From: Antilocapra americana
Taxonomy: Eukaryota; Chordata; Mammalia; Artiodactyla; Antilocapridae
DNA length: 64,000 nucleotides
Direction of reading: 5' to 3'
NCBI GenBank assembly: GCA_007570785.1
Contig: ML660772.1
Span: 34,759,121 to 34,823,120, forward strand
Within the stretch, counting starts at the first letter, position 1. Each line of letters opens with the position of its first letter. The notes under the pieces are model-generated. The model was not told the DNA's origin. It did no database searches and saw nothing but the letters and a program-made list of their open reading frames with translations. The translations under genes and the position numbers were made by a program. Shown in pieces: positions 47,232 through 56,959 of this stretch.

Positions 47232-47286
47232 AAAAAAAAAAGCCTTCCTCAGTGGTCAATGCAAAGGAATAGAGGAAAACAATAGA

Positions 47287-48984
47287 ATGGGAAAGTCTAG
47301 AGATCTCTTCAAGAAGATTAGAGATACCAAGGGAGCATTTCATGTAAAGATGAGCACAATAAAAGACAGAAATGGTATGGACCTAACTGAAGCAGAAGAT
47401 ATTAAGAAGAGATGGCAAGAATACACAGAAGAACTATACAAAACAGATCTTCATGACCCAGATAACCACAATGGTGTGATCCCTCACCTAGAGCCAGATA
47501 TTCTGGAATGTGAAGTCAAGTGGGCCTTAGAAAACATCACTATGAACAAAGCTAGTGGAGGTGATGGAATTCCAATTGAGCTGTTTCAAATCCTGAAAGA
47601 TGATGCTGTGAAATTGCTGCACTCAATATACCAGCAAATCTGGAAGACTCAGCAGTGGCCACAGGACTGGAAAAGGTCAGTTTTCATTCCAATCCCAAAT
47701 AAAGGCAATGCCAAAGAATGTTCAAACTACCACACAGTTGAACTCATCTCACAGGCTAATAAAGTAATGCTCAAAATTCTCCAAGCCAGGTTTCAGCAGT
47801 ACGTGAACCATGAACTTACAGATGTTTAGGCTGCACTTAGAAAAGGCAGAGGAACCAGAGGTCAAATTGCCAGCATCTGTTGGATCATCGAAAAAGTGAG
47901 AGAGTTCCAGAAAAACATCTACTTTTGCGTCATTGACTATGCCAAAGCCTTTGAGTGTGTGGATCACCACAAACTATGGAAAATTCTTCAAGAGATAGGA
48001 ATACCAGACCACCTGACCTGCCTTCTGAGAAATCTGTATGCAAGTCAAGAAGCAACAGTGAGAACTAGACATGGAACAACAGACTGGTTCCAAATTGAGA
48101 AAGGAGTATTTCACAGCTACATATTGTCACCCTGCTTTTTTAACTTATATGCAAAGTACATCATGAGAAATGCTGGACTGGATGAAGCATGAGCTGGAAT
48201 CGAGATTGCCAGGAAAAATATTAATAACCTCAGATACATTGATGACACAATCTTTATGGCAGAAAGCAAAGAAGAACTAAGTCTCTTGATGAAGGTGAAA
48301 GAAGGGAGTGAAAAAGTTGGCTTAAAGCTCAACATTCAAAAACAAAGATCGTGGCATCTGGTCCCATCACTTCATGGCAAATAGATGGGGAAACAATGGA
48401 AACAGTGATAGACTTTATTTTGGGGGGCTCCAAATTCACTGCAGATGGTGACTTCAACCATGAAATTAAAAGACACTTGCTCCTTGGAAGAAAAACTGTG
48501 ACCAACCTAGACAGCATATTAAAAAGCAGAGACATTACTTTACCAACAGAGGTCCATCTAGTCAGAGCTTTGTTTTTTCCAGTGGTTATGTATAGATGTG
48601 AGAGTTGGACTAGAAAGAAGGCTGAGCGCCGAAGAATTAATGCTTTTGAACTGTGGTGTTGGGAGAAGACTCTTGAGAGTCCCTTGGACTGCAAGGAAAT
48701 CCAACCAGGCCATCCTATAGGAAATCAGTCCTTAATATTCATTGGAAGGACTGATGCTGAAGCTGAAACTTCAATAGTTTTGCCACCTGATGCAAAGAAC
48801 TGACTCATTTGAAAAGACCCTAATGGTGGGAAGGATTGAAGAGGGGAGGAGAAGGGGACGACAGAGGATGAGATGGTTGGTTGGCATCACCGACGCAATG
48901 GACATGAATTTGAGTAGGCTCCAGGAGTTGGTGATGGACAAGGAAGCCTGGTGTGCTGGGTCGCAAAGAGTGGGACACGACTGA
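47287..48984 (+). pseudogene. BovB ORF remnant (linker, RT, C terminus)
   Basis: Successive broken frames: 47287-47829 (linker and RT start, NKASGGDGIPIELFQILKDD, stopped by TAG after HELTDV), 47896-48192 (RT palm, FQKNIYFCVIDYAKAFECVD), 48351-48803 (KRHLLLGRKTVTNLDSILKS) and 48790-48984 (C-terminal basic region, [20 protein letters not shown]). The RT box, normally YADD, reads YIDD at 48235-48246. Several stops and frameshifts; dead. Confidence 0.95.
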
Positions 48985-49002
48985 GTGACTGAACTGAACT
49001 GA

Positions 49003-50930
49003 TGCCTTCAATGAAGGCACTTGCAATCGAGTGTCCTTTCCAGACTGCCACTGAATTTTCCCAGCATCCAGATATCAGCCACATGTTTATTCAGAAAACT
49101 ACTCTGCATAAGGTATCAAGCCCTGTGAGATACTTATGAAAAACCCTCTTATGTGGTCAATACTCTCTGAAATTTAAAATCAACAAATAACACAAGTATA
49201 TAAACATAAGCATACCTGTTACATGCGAATTAATACTGCAGGGTAAGTAAGTGCTGCAGAAGTTGTTCCAGAAATTCACAGGAGGAGTCAATAGTAGTTA
49301 GTCATGATGCAGCGAGTAAAAGGAAAATTTAAAAGGCTAGTTGTCATTTCCAGAGTTAAATTACTTGAGTAATTTTGAATATCTGGAACTGTGAAAAGGA
49401 GCTGGACAGGACTGAGCAACTGAACTGACTGAAGGCTGACTTTGTGAATCAGCAATGTGCTATACTGAGGTCTTAGTATAAAACGTCTGCTAACTAATTG
49501 AGGTTCTAGTTATATTAGCTGAGCTCCCAAGTTTCATTCAGAAATACAGAATGAGGTGATATTGGTCTAGTATGTTTCTGGTATTTTAGGCCAGTGTTGC
49601 TCGAACCAGATGATTCAGCTTTGAAGGCAGGCAAGAATTTGTTTAGGTGGCCATTTGACTTAGAGGCAGAAGCATACTTAGTTCTCCATATTATATAAGC
49701 CAGTAAACCTTTGTTTCAGGATTTTATACATACTTGCAAACATAGAAGTTTGTATGTGTGTGCATGTTCTCTTTCTTGAGATAAAATGTATTTCTTACTG
49801 TGAGTTTAGAAGCAGCTGATTTAAGCTGAGCTATGTGATTAAGTCTTAATAATATAATCTTAATTTTCATCTGAGATTCAGTTTAGCAGGAGATACATGG
49901 TACATAGTATGAGGCAAATCCATATACCAGACAAATTGAGGATCGTTACCTCTCCTGTAACGGGAAACTACAAAGGGCTGGAAAAATAATTGACCTTTTT
50001 AGATTTGCTGTTCATTTTACAATGGATATTGTAGTGGAGAAAAAACTCTTAAATTATGTTCATCACAAAAGACAAGTAAACTAAAATAGCTAGAATCTCT
50101 GTCTTTTGGTAACCCATTTTATTTCTGTACTATGAACTATAATGATAAGTGACAAGAAAATAATTTGATACTTTCAAAAAAAAAAACTAAGTGGATAGTG
50201 TTAAAGTATACTCTAAAAATTTAGAGAATTTTTAATCTTTTGAAAATTGGTAATGGAGACATGGCAAAGGTAATAAAGTGTAGTTAATGCTGGACAGTTT
50301 GTTATCACATTTAGCAAATATTCTTGAAATGGTCTAACTTTAAAAATCGTAGGTTCTCCTAAGCAGCTGGGTAGACCAGCTGGTTTTGAATATGCCCTTG
50401 GTTATGTAAAAGGATGTGGTAAAATTCTTAAGGAAAAAAGGAAGGGCTTCATTTAAACTTCATGGGCTAATCAAGCTGATCTTTCATGGAACAAGTTACA
50501 ATGCGTTTTGTTTTAAATTTTTTAATCAAAGGATAATTGCTTTACAGAATTTTGTGATTCTGATAGCAGTGACAAACACTACTTGGTAAAGCTACAAAGG
50601 GGAGCCATTGAAAATAATCTGTCGTCTGACTTGTAACACTCGCTCCGGACACTAAACAGTAACAGATCTGTCAGCAGTCAGTGATACGAATAATCGAGGA
50701 CTGGTGATTTGTTGATGTGCTAAAGCAAAGCTAGTTGATCATTTTCACTCTAATACCAGTAGCTGGGTACGGAGCTTGCATCGCCTTCTGGTGTCCTTCC
50801 CTTATCTGCACCCCTCCTCTTTTGCTTATTAAGTCATGTCTCAGCAGTTCCTGAGAATTACTGTTAGTATGGTAGAAGCAAAAAAAATGGTTTGCTATAT
50901 AAGGGCAGCAGTACAATCCCTGCACCCCTA
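49003..50930. other. Intron 1, apparently unique
   Basis: No exon found. A short L1 3'-end-like word (AAAGGATAATTGCTTTACAG) at about 50528-50547 may be a tiny L1 fragment. Confidence 0.4.
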
Positions 50931-50936
50931 TCTGGG

Positions 50937-51150
50937 GCATAAGAGCACAGACCTTGGAATCAGACCTGGAGTCAGACCTCTTGTACACCGTTTATTAACA
51001 CTTTGATCTTAAGTAAGCTCTGTGGCCTCTCAGAGTTTCAGTTGTCATCTCTAAGATGGAAAATAGAATTGCCTACTTTATACATATCTTATGAGGTTCT
51101 GCAAAATTTCAGTGAGAAAAGTGCTCATTTCTATCCCTGTCATTCAGTAT
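50937..51150 (+). mobile_element. MIR SINE
   Basis: CATAAGAGCACAGACCTTGG, ATCTTAAGTAAGCTCTGTGG, AGAGTTTCAGTTGTCATCTC, ATCTTATGAGGTTCTGC in MIR order, about 0.5 kb upstream of TES exon 2. Confidence 0.8.
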
Positions 51151-51646
51151 GTTTGTTGTTGCTATTATTATTATTATATTTATCAAAATAAAATAATATT
51201 AAATTGATATTTAATTAAATAATTGAAACAATATTTCCCCAAATCGTTTGCATATTCCTTATTTGCCAAAAAATATGGCATTTGGGGCCAGGCTTGCTTT
51301 CCAACCTCTGTCTCCTCTACCTGTTCCCTGTACCTATTATACACAGGGCATGTAGTGGCCAAAAAGATAAATTCATGACTTTTTGTGACTTTTGCAGTAT
51401 GTGTAGTCTTCTATGTAGTTGTATTCTAATGCTTTTTTACTCATGAATGTTGTGTATGCACTCAGAATCACCATATAGCATACCTGGGTGTCATCACTGA
51501 CCAAACAATGTGATACTCAGGAAAGATTTGTTTGAAAGTTATATCAAGAGGAGTGGTAAAATGGAATTAGAGTTGTAGTCTATTGATTTTTTTTTAAGAT
51601 TTTTAAAAAATGTAATAATAAATCCATGTTGTTTTCTCTTTAACAG

Positions 51647-51732
51647 ATGGGTCTAGGTCATGAGCAAGGATTTGGAGCCCCCTGTTTAAAATGCAAAGAA
51701 AAATGTGAGGGATTCGAACTGCACTTCTGGAG
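51647..51732 (+). CDS. TES: TES coding exon 2 (residues 10-38, partial codon)
   Basis: 86-nt exon between a pyrimidine-rich acceptor (TTCTCTTTAACAG) and a donor AG|GTAATG, continuing exon 1 in phase 0 and ending with the first two bases of codon 38. It encodes [20 protein letters not shown] followed by EGFELHFW, the highly conserved start of testin's cysteine-rich N-terminal region (cysteines in a C-x2-C-x3-C arrangement). Its first codon is ATG: a shorter testin isoform beginning at this methionine is known in human, arising from an alternative first exon. The PET and LIM-domain exons must lie beyond the window. Confidence 0.97.
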
Positions 51733-53700
51733 GTAATGTTTTGAAAACTAAAACCACATTAGTAATTTCTATTTTTTGGTACTGCTTCCTCAGACAGTGG
51801 AGACTGCTTGCAAGTTATCCAGCATGGTTGCTAAGTTGTGATCTATTGTATTCTTTTCTAAGAAATAAATAAGAAATAAAGCTATTCTGACTTCCTATCA
51901 TTATTTGAGCTTATTGGGCTATAGTGATTATATTTATTTGTTTGATTTATTTGTTGGTTTTCAGTTTTCCTTTGAGACTAAAATATTGAATATGTCTCTT
52001 CTCTGAGTGGCAAATAAGTTTATGGTAATCCTGAAGGACTATTTATTAATTTAATTGTTATTCTTTTATTAAGAATGGACTACTATGACATCTCATCTAT
52101 ACATTTGTGATTAAACAATAAATACAATGAATTGAGCATTCATGTCCTAGTTGTCAGGAAATGGACTTGAATCTAGTTTTTTTTCAAAATTTTCAGCTGT
52201 AAATTTACTACTGAAAACCTTTGAAAAGCTTGAGTTAAAAAAAAAAAAACACGATAATCCGTTGCCATTGTCTTGATTTGAATCAAGTGCAGTGCCTACA
52301 TATGAAGACAAATGTTAGTGGATCAAAAATGTGAATTTTTTATAGCTCTTATTTGCATGTTTTTTTAAAAATTATTATTCTGTGTCATATAAACCTAAAA
52401 TTGGTATTTTAGATCCATTCTTTTAAAGAACATAAATGTCGTTCATCAGTGGCTGCCAAGACTGTAACAATAGTTTATAAGTGTTCAAAGTTAGAATCAG
52501 CACATTATTGCTGGAAGAAAAAAATTAAAGTGATCAACCATACATCATTAGGACGGCAGCTGACTGTTAGAATGAGTCTCATTTGAGGACCACTACTTAT
52601 TTACATAGGAAACACTGTAGAATAAAAAATGTCATCGGCTATGGGATTGTATATAGGATAAGTTAAAGGAGAATTTAAAATAAAATTTGGGGTATTAAGT
52701 TTCTTTAAAAGCTCATTTACATAGTAAGTTTTAGGAAACAAGGACGGTTGTTTCAAATAGTGAAGGCAAAGGAAACCTTAGCCCTCCCCCAAATGATGAT
52801 ACAGTTCTTTATGTGTAAAGAGCTAAAATGATCTAGGTAATTTTAAAATTACAAGACTTTACTGGCTCTTCTTTGTGCTCCCTCTTCAAGGGAAATAGCA
52901 TTTTGTGAATATGTCTGTAATATTTTGGAAAGGTAAAGTCACCAGACACAAAATAGTTGTCATGCATTAGAATATTTCAGCTCCTAGTGAGAGCATAGCT
53001 CTTTGCACTCAGTGTGTTTTGTGGAGAGCTGCACTGCCCTCTGCTGGGCACAGTTCTTGCTTTGCAGTCTCAAATCATGCTCTTTTTAGTTTGGCTCTAC
53101 ATTTGCCAAAACTGCTAATGAGATTTTCATTTAAAGCTCTTTCCTCAGTGATGGTGTCTTTTCTCTAAATCACATTAGTTTATAGTAGTTCTTATTTGCT
53201 CTATATTATTTTTGTAGATAACTATCATCTGATATTTTCAGATAAAAATGTCAGATAAGAGCAGATCTGTATGACATGAAAATTACTTTATTTATTCTCA
53301 TTTTTTCATGGAGCCCTCATCCCCTTACCTAAGTATTAGCTGAGAATCTGTAAGAGCCATAAAAGACTACATCTTCTTCTGGTTACTAACCACAGTGTTG
53401 AGTATGTGATGTAAGCTGACCCAGTCGTGGAACGTCATTTCCTTGTTCACACTGATTGGTCCATTTATCCACTTATGGGCACTTGAAAAAAGTCAGATCA
53501 GTTGAAACTCTTCCTAGAGGTGGTAGTTGTTGAATAATTTTACCCTCTAGGGACCTGCAACCTTCTTGTGTTTCTGATTGCCTCAGGTTGCTTATGAGAA
53601 ACCATTTGCAAGTAAAGGAAACAAACTCCGGCTACTGCCTAGTAGTATTTTCATTATCGTGCTGCTGCCTGATGCCCCAGGGTCTCAGAACTCAGGCTGA
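51733..53700 (+). other. TES: Start of TES intron 2, apparently unique
   Basis: Intron 2 begins at GTAATG and continues past 64000 (at least 12268 nt). This first 2 kb shows no named repeat except short A tracts; a candidate CTCF site lies at 53034-53047. Confidence 0.8.
53034..53047 (-). promoter_or_regulatory. Candidate CTCF core motif
   Basis: CTGCCCTCTGCTGG on the + strand (CCAGCAGAGGGCAG on the minus strand) satisfies every position of the 14-base CTCF core consensus CCASYAGRKGGCRS. It lies 1.3 kb downstream of TES exon 2 in repeat-poor DNA. Motif evidence only; occupancy unknown. Confidence 0.5.
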
Positions 53701-53711
53701 GTTATTTGCTG

Positions 53712-54090
53712 CTCCACACACATTCACCAAGCATCTGCTATGATTTAGGTATTTTGCCATGTGCTAAGAAAGATATTAAAGTCCCTGATGTTACCCAAAG
53801 TGTAGATATTCTTGTGATTTACTAGTTTCTCTATGTTACCCAGAGTACTTGAGAAGTCATTTATCCCCCATAATCCAGTCCCCCCCCCCACATTTTCCCT
53901 TAGATAGTCTGCACAAATGATATTGGCCTGTTTATGCTGCTGGGTAGCTGCTCAACCCTCAGATCATGGCTTAAATGTTACCTCTTCAGATAGGTTTTTT
54001 GTTTTCTCTTTTTTCCTCATTTACATGGATTTATTCTGTTGTTGCTCTGTCTTAATGTGCCATGTTTCTTTCCTTCCTGATACATGTTGT
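53712..54090 (+). mobile_element. L2-like fragments
   Basis: CACATTCACCAAGCATCTGC with ATTTTGCCATGTGCTAAG, then (53960 onward) ATCATGGCTTAAATGTTACC and CTTCAGATAGGTTTTTTG, resemble L2 3' sequence. A C10 run lies at about 53880-53889. Assignment tentative. Confidence 0.45.
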
Positions 54091-54096
54091 TCTAGG

Positions 54097-54305
54097 GCTT
54101 CCCAGCTGGCTCAGTGGTAAAGAATCCACCTGCCAATTCAGGAGACACAAGAGACGTGGGTCCAGTCTCTGAGTCAGGAAGCTCCTGGAGTAGGAAATGG
54201 CAACCCACTCCAGCATTCTCGCCTGGAGAATCCCATGGACAGAGGAGCCTGGTGGGCTACAGTCCACGGGGTCGCAAAGAGTCAGATACAACTGAGCACA
54301 CACAC
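54097..54305 (+). mobile_element. Bov-tA SINE
   Basis: Complete forward Bov-tA (GGCTTCCCAGCTGGCTCAG to GATACAACTGAGC) with a short CACACACACA tail. ACATGTT occurs on both sides as a possible 7-bp target duplication. Confidence 0.95.
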
Positions 54306-54989
54306 ACATGTTTACACATGTTCATAAAAGACTAGGGCTTTGCCACAGCTTCCCGTCTAACTTGGATTTATATAGTCTGTACAAATGGTGTTATTTAGTA
54401 GTTCTGTCTTCTTCCTGGCATGAGTCCAGACACATTTCTCAGAATTTTTGATAATTCCTTGACCTTTTCACCACATCTGGAAAGCTTGAGGGTACGTGCC
54501 CTTGACCTCTAGATGAGCCATTTTCGGTACAGTCTTTGAAGACTTTTACAGACTTTCTAAGGCTGGTTGTCCTGAGTATAACAAAGATTCCAGATTTGGT
54601 CCAGGGCCACAGAACCGCTGTGATTGAAGTGGACACGGGGTCTCAAGTTCCTGCCCACTTAACCTCCTCCTCCATCTTCATGGTGACCCTTGACTTCTAA
54701 GACCCTTAGGGCTTCTTGGAGCACATTGTGAAAATCAGAGCCTAGTTATTCTTCACTTTTATCAATCTGACCTTCTGTGCAGCCACAAGAATGGTCTTTT
54801 GAAAATGGATACTATTGTGTACTTACCAATAGCTTAAGAATCTTAGTGCTTTCCCACTGGACTTGATCCTTTGAACAAAGTCTTTGGCCTTTGATGTTAA
54901 ACCTCAATATCTGTCCTCTGCTTACTCTTCCAATCTTCCTTCCATTTCAAGTACCGTGTGCTTCAATTATTTAGACACATGCTGTTTCC

Positions 54990-55140
54990 TAAAATTTCTG
55001 TGTCTTATCTCATGTTCCCTTTGCCTGGAAAGACCCTGTATGGTCAAGCTAAAAAGAAGTCTCACCACATGGAAACAAAGTCCTTCTTGTTCTCTTCAAG
55101 TCTTAGCCCAGGCAGTGTCTCTGAGAAGTCGTCTTTACTC
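54990..55140 (+). mobile_element. L2-like fragment
   Basis: CTCATGTTCCCTTTGCCTGG, TTCAAGTCTTAGCCCAGG, CTCTGAGAAGTCGTCTTTAC follow L2 3' ORF order. Confidence 0.5.
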
Positions 55141-55142
55141 CC

Positions 55143-55530
55143 TATATTAGTCAGCTCAGCTTCTGTAGTAAAATACCATAGATTGGTGTCTTAATAGCAG
55201 AAATGTATTGTCTTAAGCTTCTGGAGGCTAGAAGTCCAAGACTAAACATGAGTGTGGTTGGGTTCTGGTGAGGAACCACTTCCTGGTTTGTAGATGGCCA
55301 CCTCCTGGCCGTATCCTCATATGCCCTTTTTTCTGTGTGTACATGCAGAGAGAGAAGGTCTCTCTCCTCTTATTATAAGTGGCCACCAATCCTATCAGAT
55401 TAGAACTCCACCCTTATGATCTCATTTAAATTTTACCTCCTAAAAGCTCTCCCAGTACAGTCACATGGGGGGTTAGAGCTTCAACATATGAATTTGGGGA
55501 GGGACCCTGTTCATTCCATAGAACCCTCTT
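55143..55530 (-). mobile_element. MaLR (MLT1/MST-like) LTR, antisense
   Basis: Reverse MaLR landmarks: TAGTCAGCTCAGCTTCTG, AAAATACCATAGATTGG, TTCTGGAGGCTAGAAGTCC, TTCTGGTGAGGAACC, GGGGGGTTAGAGCTTCAACA, TATGAATTTGGGGAGGGACC. Confidence 0.8.
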
Positions 55531-55999
55531 TTCCTGGTCCACACATACCCACGTAAAGTAGATCATTTTCCCCTTTAGCATCTTGTACACTTGTAGAAAG
55601 CTAGGAAATAAATGCTCAAATTTCATTTGCTTCATTGTTCGGACCTCCTGCTGGTGCTTTCCATTGGTGGGGCAAGGTAGCCCATTGAGGCATTCCTTAA
55701 GTGTCTGCCTGCTAAGGCCCTGCCCGGGGTACTGTGCAGAGTGGTCTAGAGAGTGAGTGGGAGAGATCCAGCAGGCACGACTGCCTGTTCAGAGTGTGTC
55801 TCAAAGGTTGTAAAAAGCTGAAAACAAACTCTTAGACATATGAACGTTTAGAGTGGGATTCATAAGTTAGCTAGCCAAAGCTCATTTTACAGATCGAACT
55901 AAAACCCAAAGGAGTTAAAAAAAAAAAAAAGACTTATTTGAGCCTGTTGGTTCTTAGTAAGAAATAGATGAACATCTTTGTTGCACACCAATAAACATT

Positions 56000-56500
56000 T
56001 GTCTGTTGCTCCATAACAAGTTACTATAAATTTAGCAGGTTAAAACAATAACTGGATGTTAATTAACTCAACATCCATTTGTGCTTCAGGTAAGAAGTCT
56101 GGGCTGCTTAGCTGGATTCTCTGCTTAGGCTCCTAAAATGCTGAAATCAGGGTGTTGGCCAGGTTGAGCTCTAAGAATCTGCCTCCAGGCTCACTCCTTA
56201 GGTAGAATTTATTTCTCTGTGATTATAGGTCTGAGGTCCCTGTTTCCTTGCTGACTGTTAGCCAGGGGCTATTCTCAGCCTCTGGAAGCCACTCACATGG
56301 CAACCTCCAAGCCAACATAGTTGGCTTAGAATCCTTTCTGCACCTCTGATCTCTTCAAATTCCTCTTACACTCCCAGCCAGAGAACTTATTATTTTTTAA
56401 GGGCTCTTGTGATTAGATTTGGCTCACCTGGATAATCTCTCCTTTTCCATATAAAGTAAGATAATAGGAATAATACCAAGTCATAGGGACTGTCTTAAAA
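56000..56500 (-). mobile_element. MaLR-like LTR, antisense
   Basis: GTTGCTCCATAACAAGTTAC, GCTTAGCTGGATTCTCTGC, AGGGTGTTGGCCAGGTTGAG, CCTTGCTGACTGTTAGCCAG resemble a reverse-oriented MaLR LTR of a different subfamily from 55143-55530. Confidence 0.65.
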
Positions 56501-56509
56501 TTCTGCTTA

Positions 56510-56675
56510 TCACAGCACTTTATTTACTTGATTGTACCTAATCCTCATAATACCTTTTGAGATAAGTGGTGGTATTCCTACTTTATATTTGAGAAGTCAA
56601 AGACTTAAGGAAAGTTAAATAGCTTACTAAGGCATGTTTTATAGATGACAGAGCTGGAATTTGGACCCAAAGCCT
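56510..56675 (-). mobile_element. MIR-like SINE fragment
   Basis: CCTAATCCTCATAATACC, TTTGAGATAAGTGGTGGTAT, ATTTGAGAAGTCAAAGAC, GATGACAGAGCTGGAATTTG correspond to the reverse MIR core. Confidence 0.6.
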
Positions 56676-56959
56676 ACCAAAACCTTCCTTATCACCACCT
56701 TTCCACAGGACATAACAAAAACTTGAACCCACATTCACACTTCTGCCCAGTGAACTGTGGACTGCACCGGCTGTGTGCCCTACCAGTGTGGCACTTTTGC
56801 AGCATAGACATAGTTGTGGACAAAAATATTGTAACTGTGAGCTCTCCCTTTTTTCAATGTACCAGTAATTACAAAACTAGAGAAAATAAAAGGTTGAGGA
56901 TACCTGATATTAATACTTATCATATAAAAACTACTATCTTCTGGGCACACATTTAAGTA

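Larger units (their letters stand above)
43651..49002 (+). mobile_element. BovB LINE interrupted by a 3.4-kb L1 composite
   Basis: Forward BovB in two parts, 43651-43820 and 47239-49002 (about 1.9 kb once the insertion is removed), 5'-truncated and ending in the typical GACTGAACTGAACTGA terminus. The left part reads [20 protein letters not shown] in one frame. The right part resumes at the word for KAFLS and MGKSRDLFKKIRDTKGAF. The insertion sits exactly between, flanked by a 13-bp duplication AAAGCCTTCCTCA (43808-43820, 47239-47251). Confidence 0.97.
20268..51646 (+). other. TES: TES intron 1 (31379 nt)
   Basis: Bounded by GTAGGG at the donor and a pyrimidine-rich TTGTTTTCTCTTTAACAG acceptor. 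Phase 0. It contains three L1 copies, two BovB elements, a Tigger and several MIR, L2 and MaLR remnants, mostly between 26.9 and 49.0 kb. The first 6.6 kb has only old repeats. No further coding exon was recognised inside it. Confidence 0.93.
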
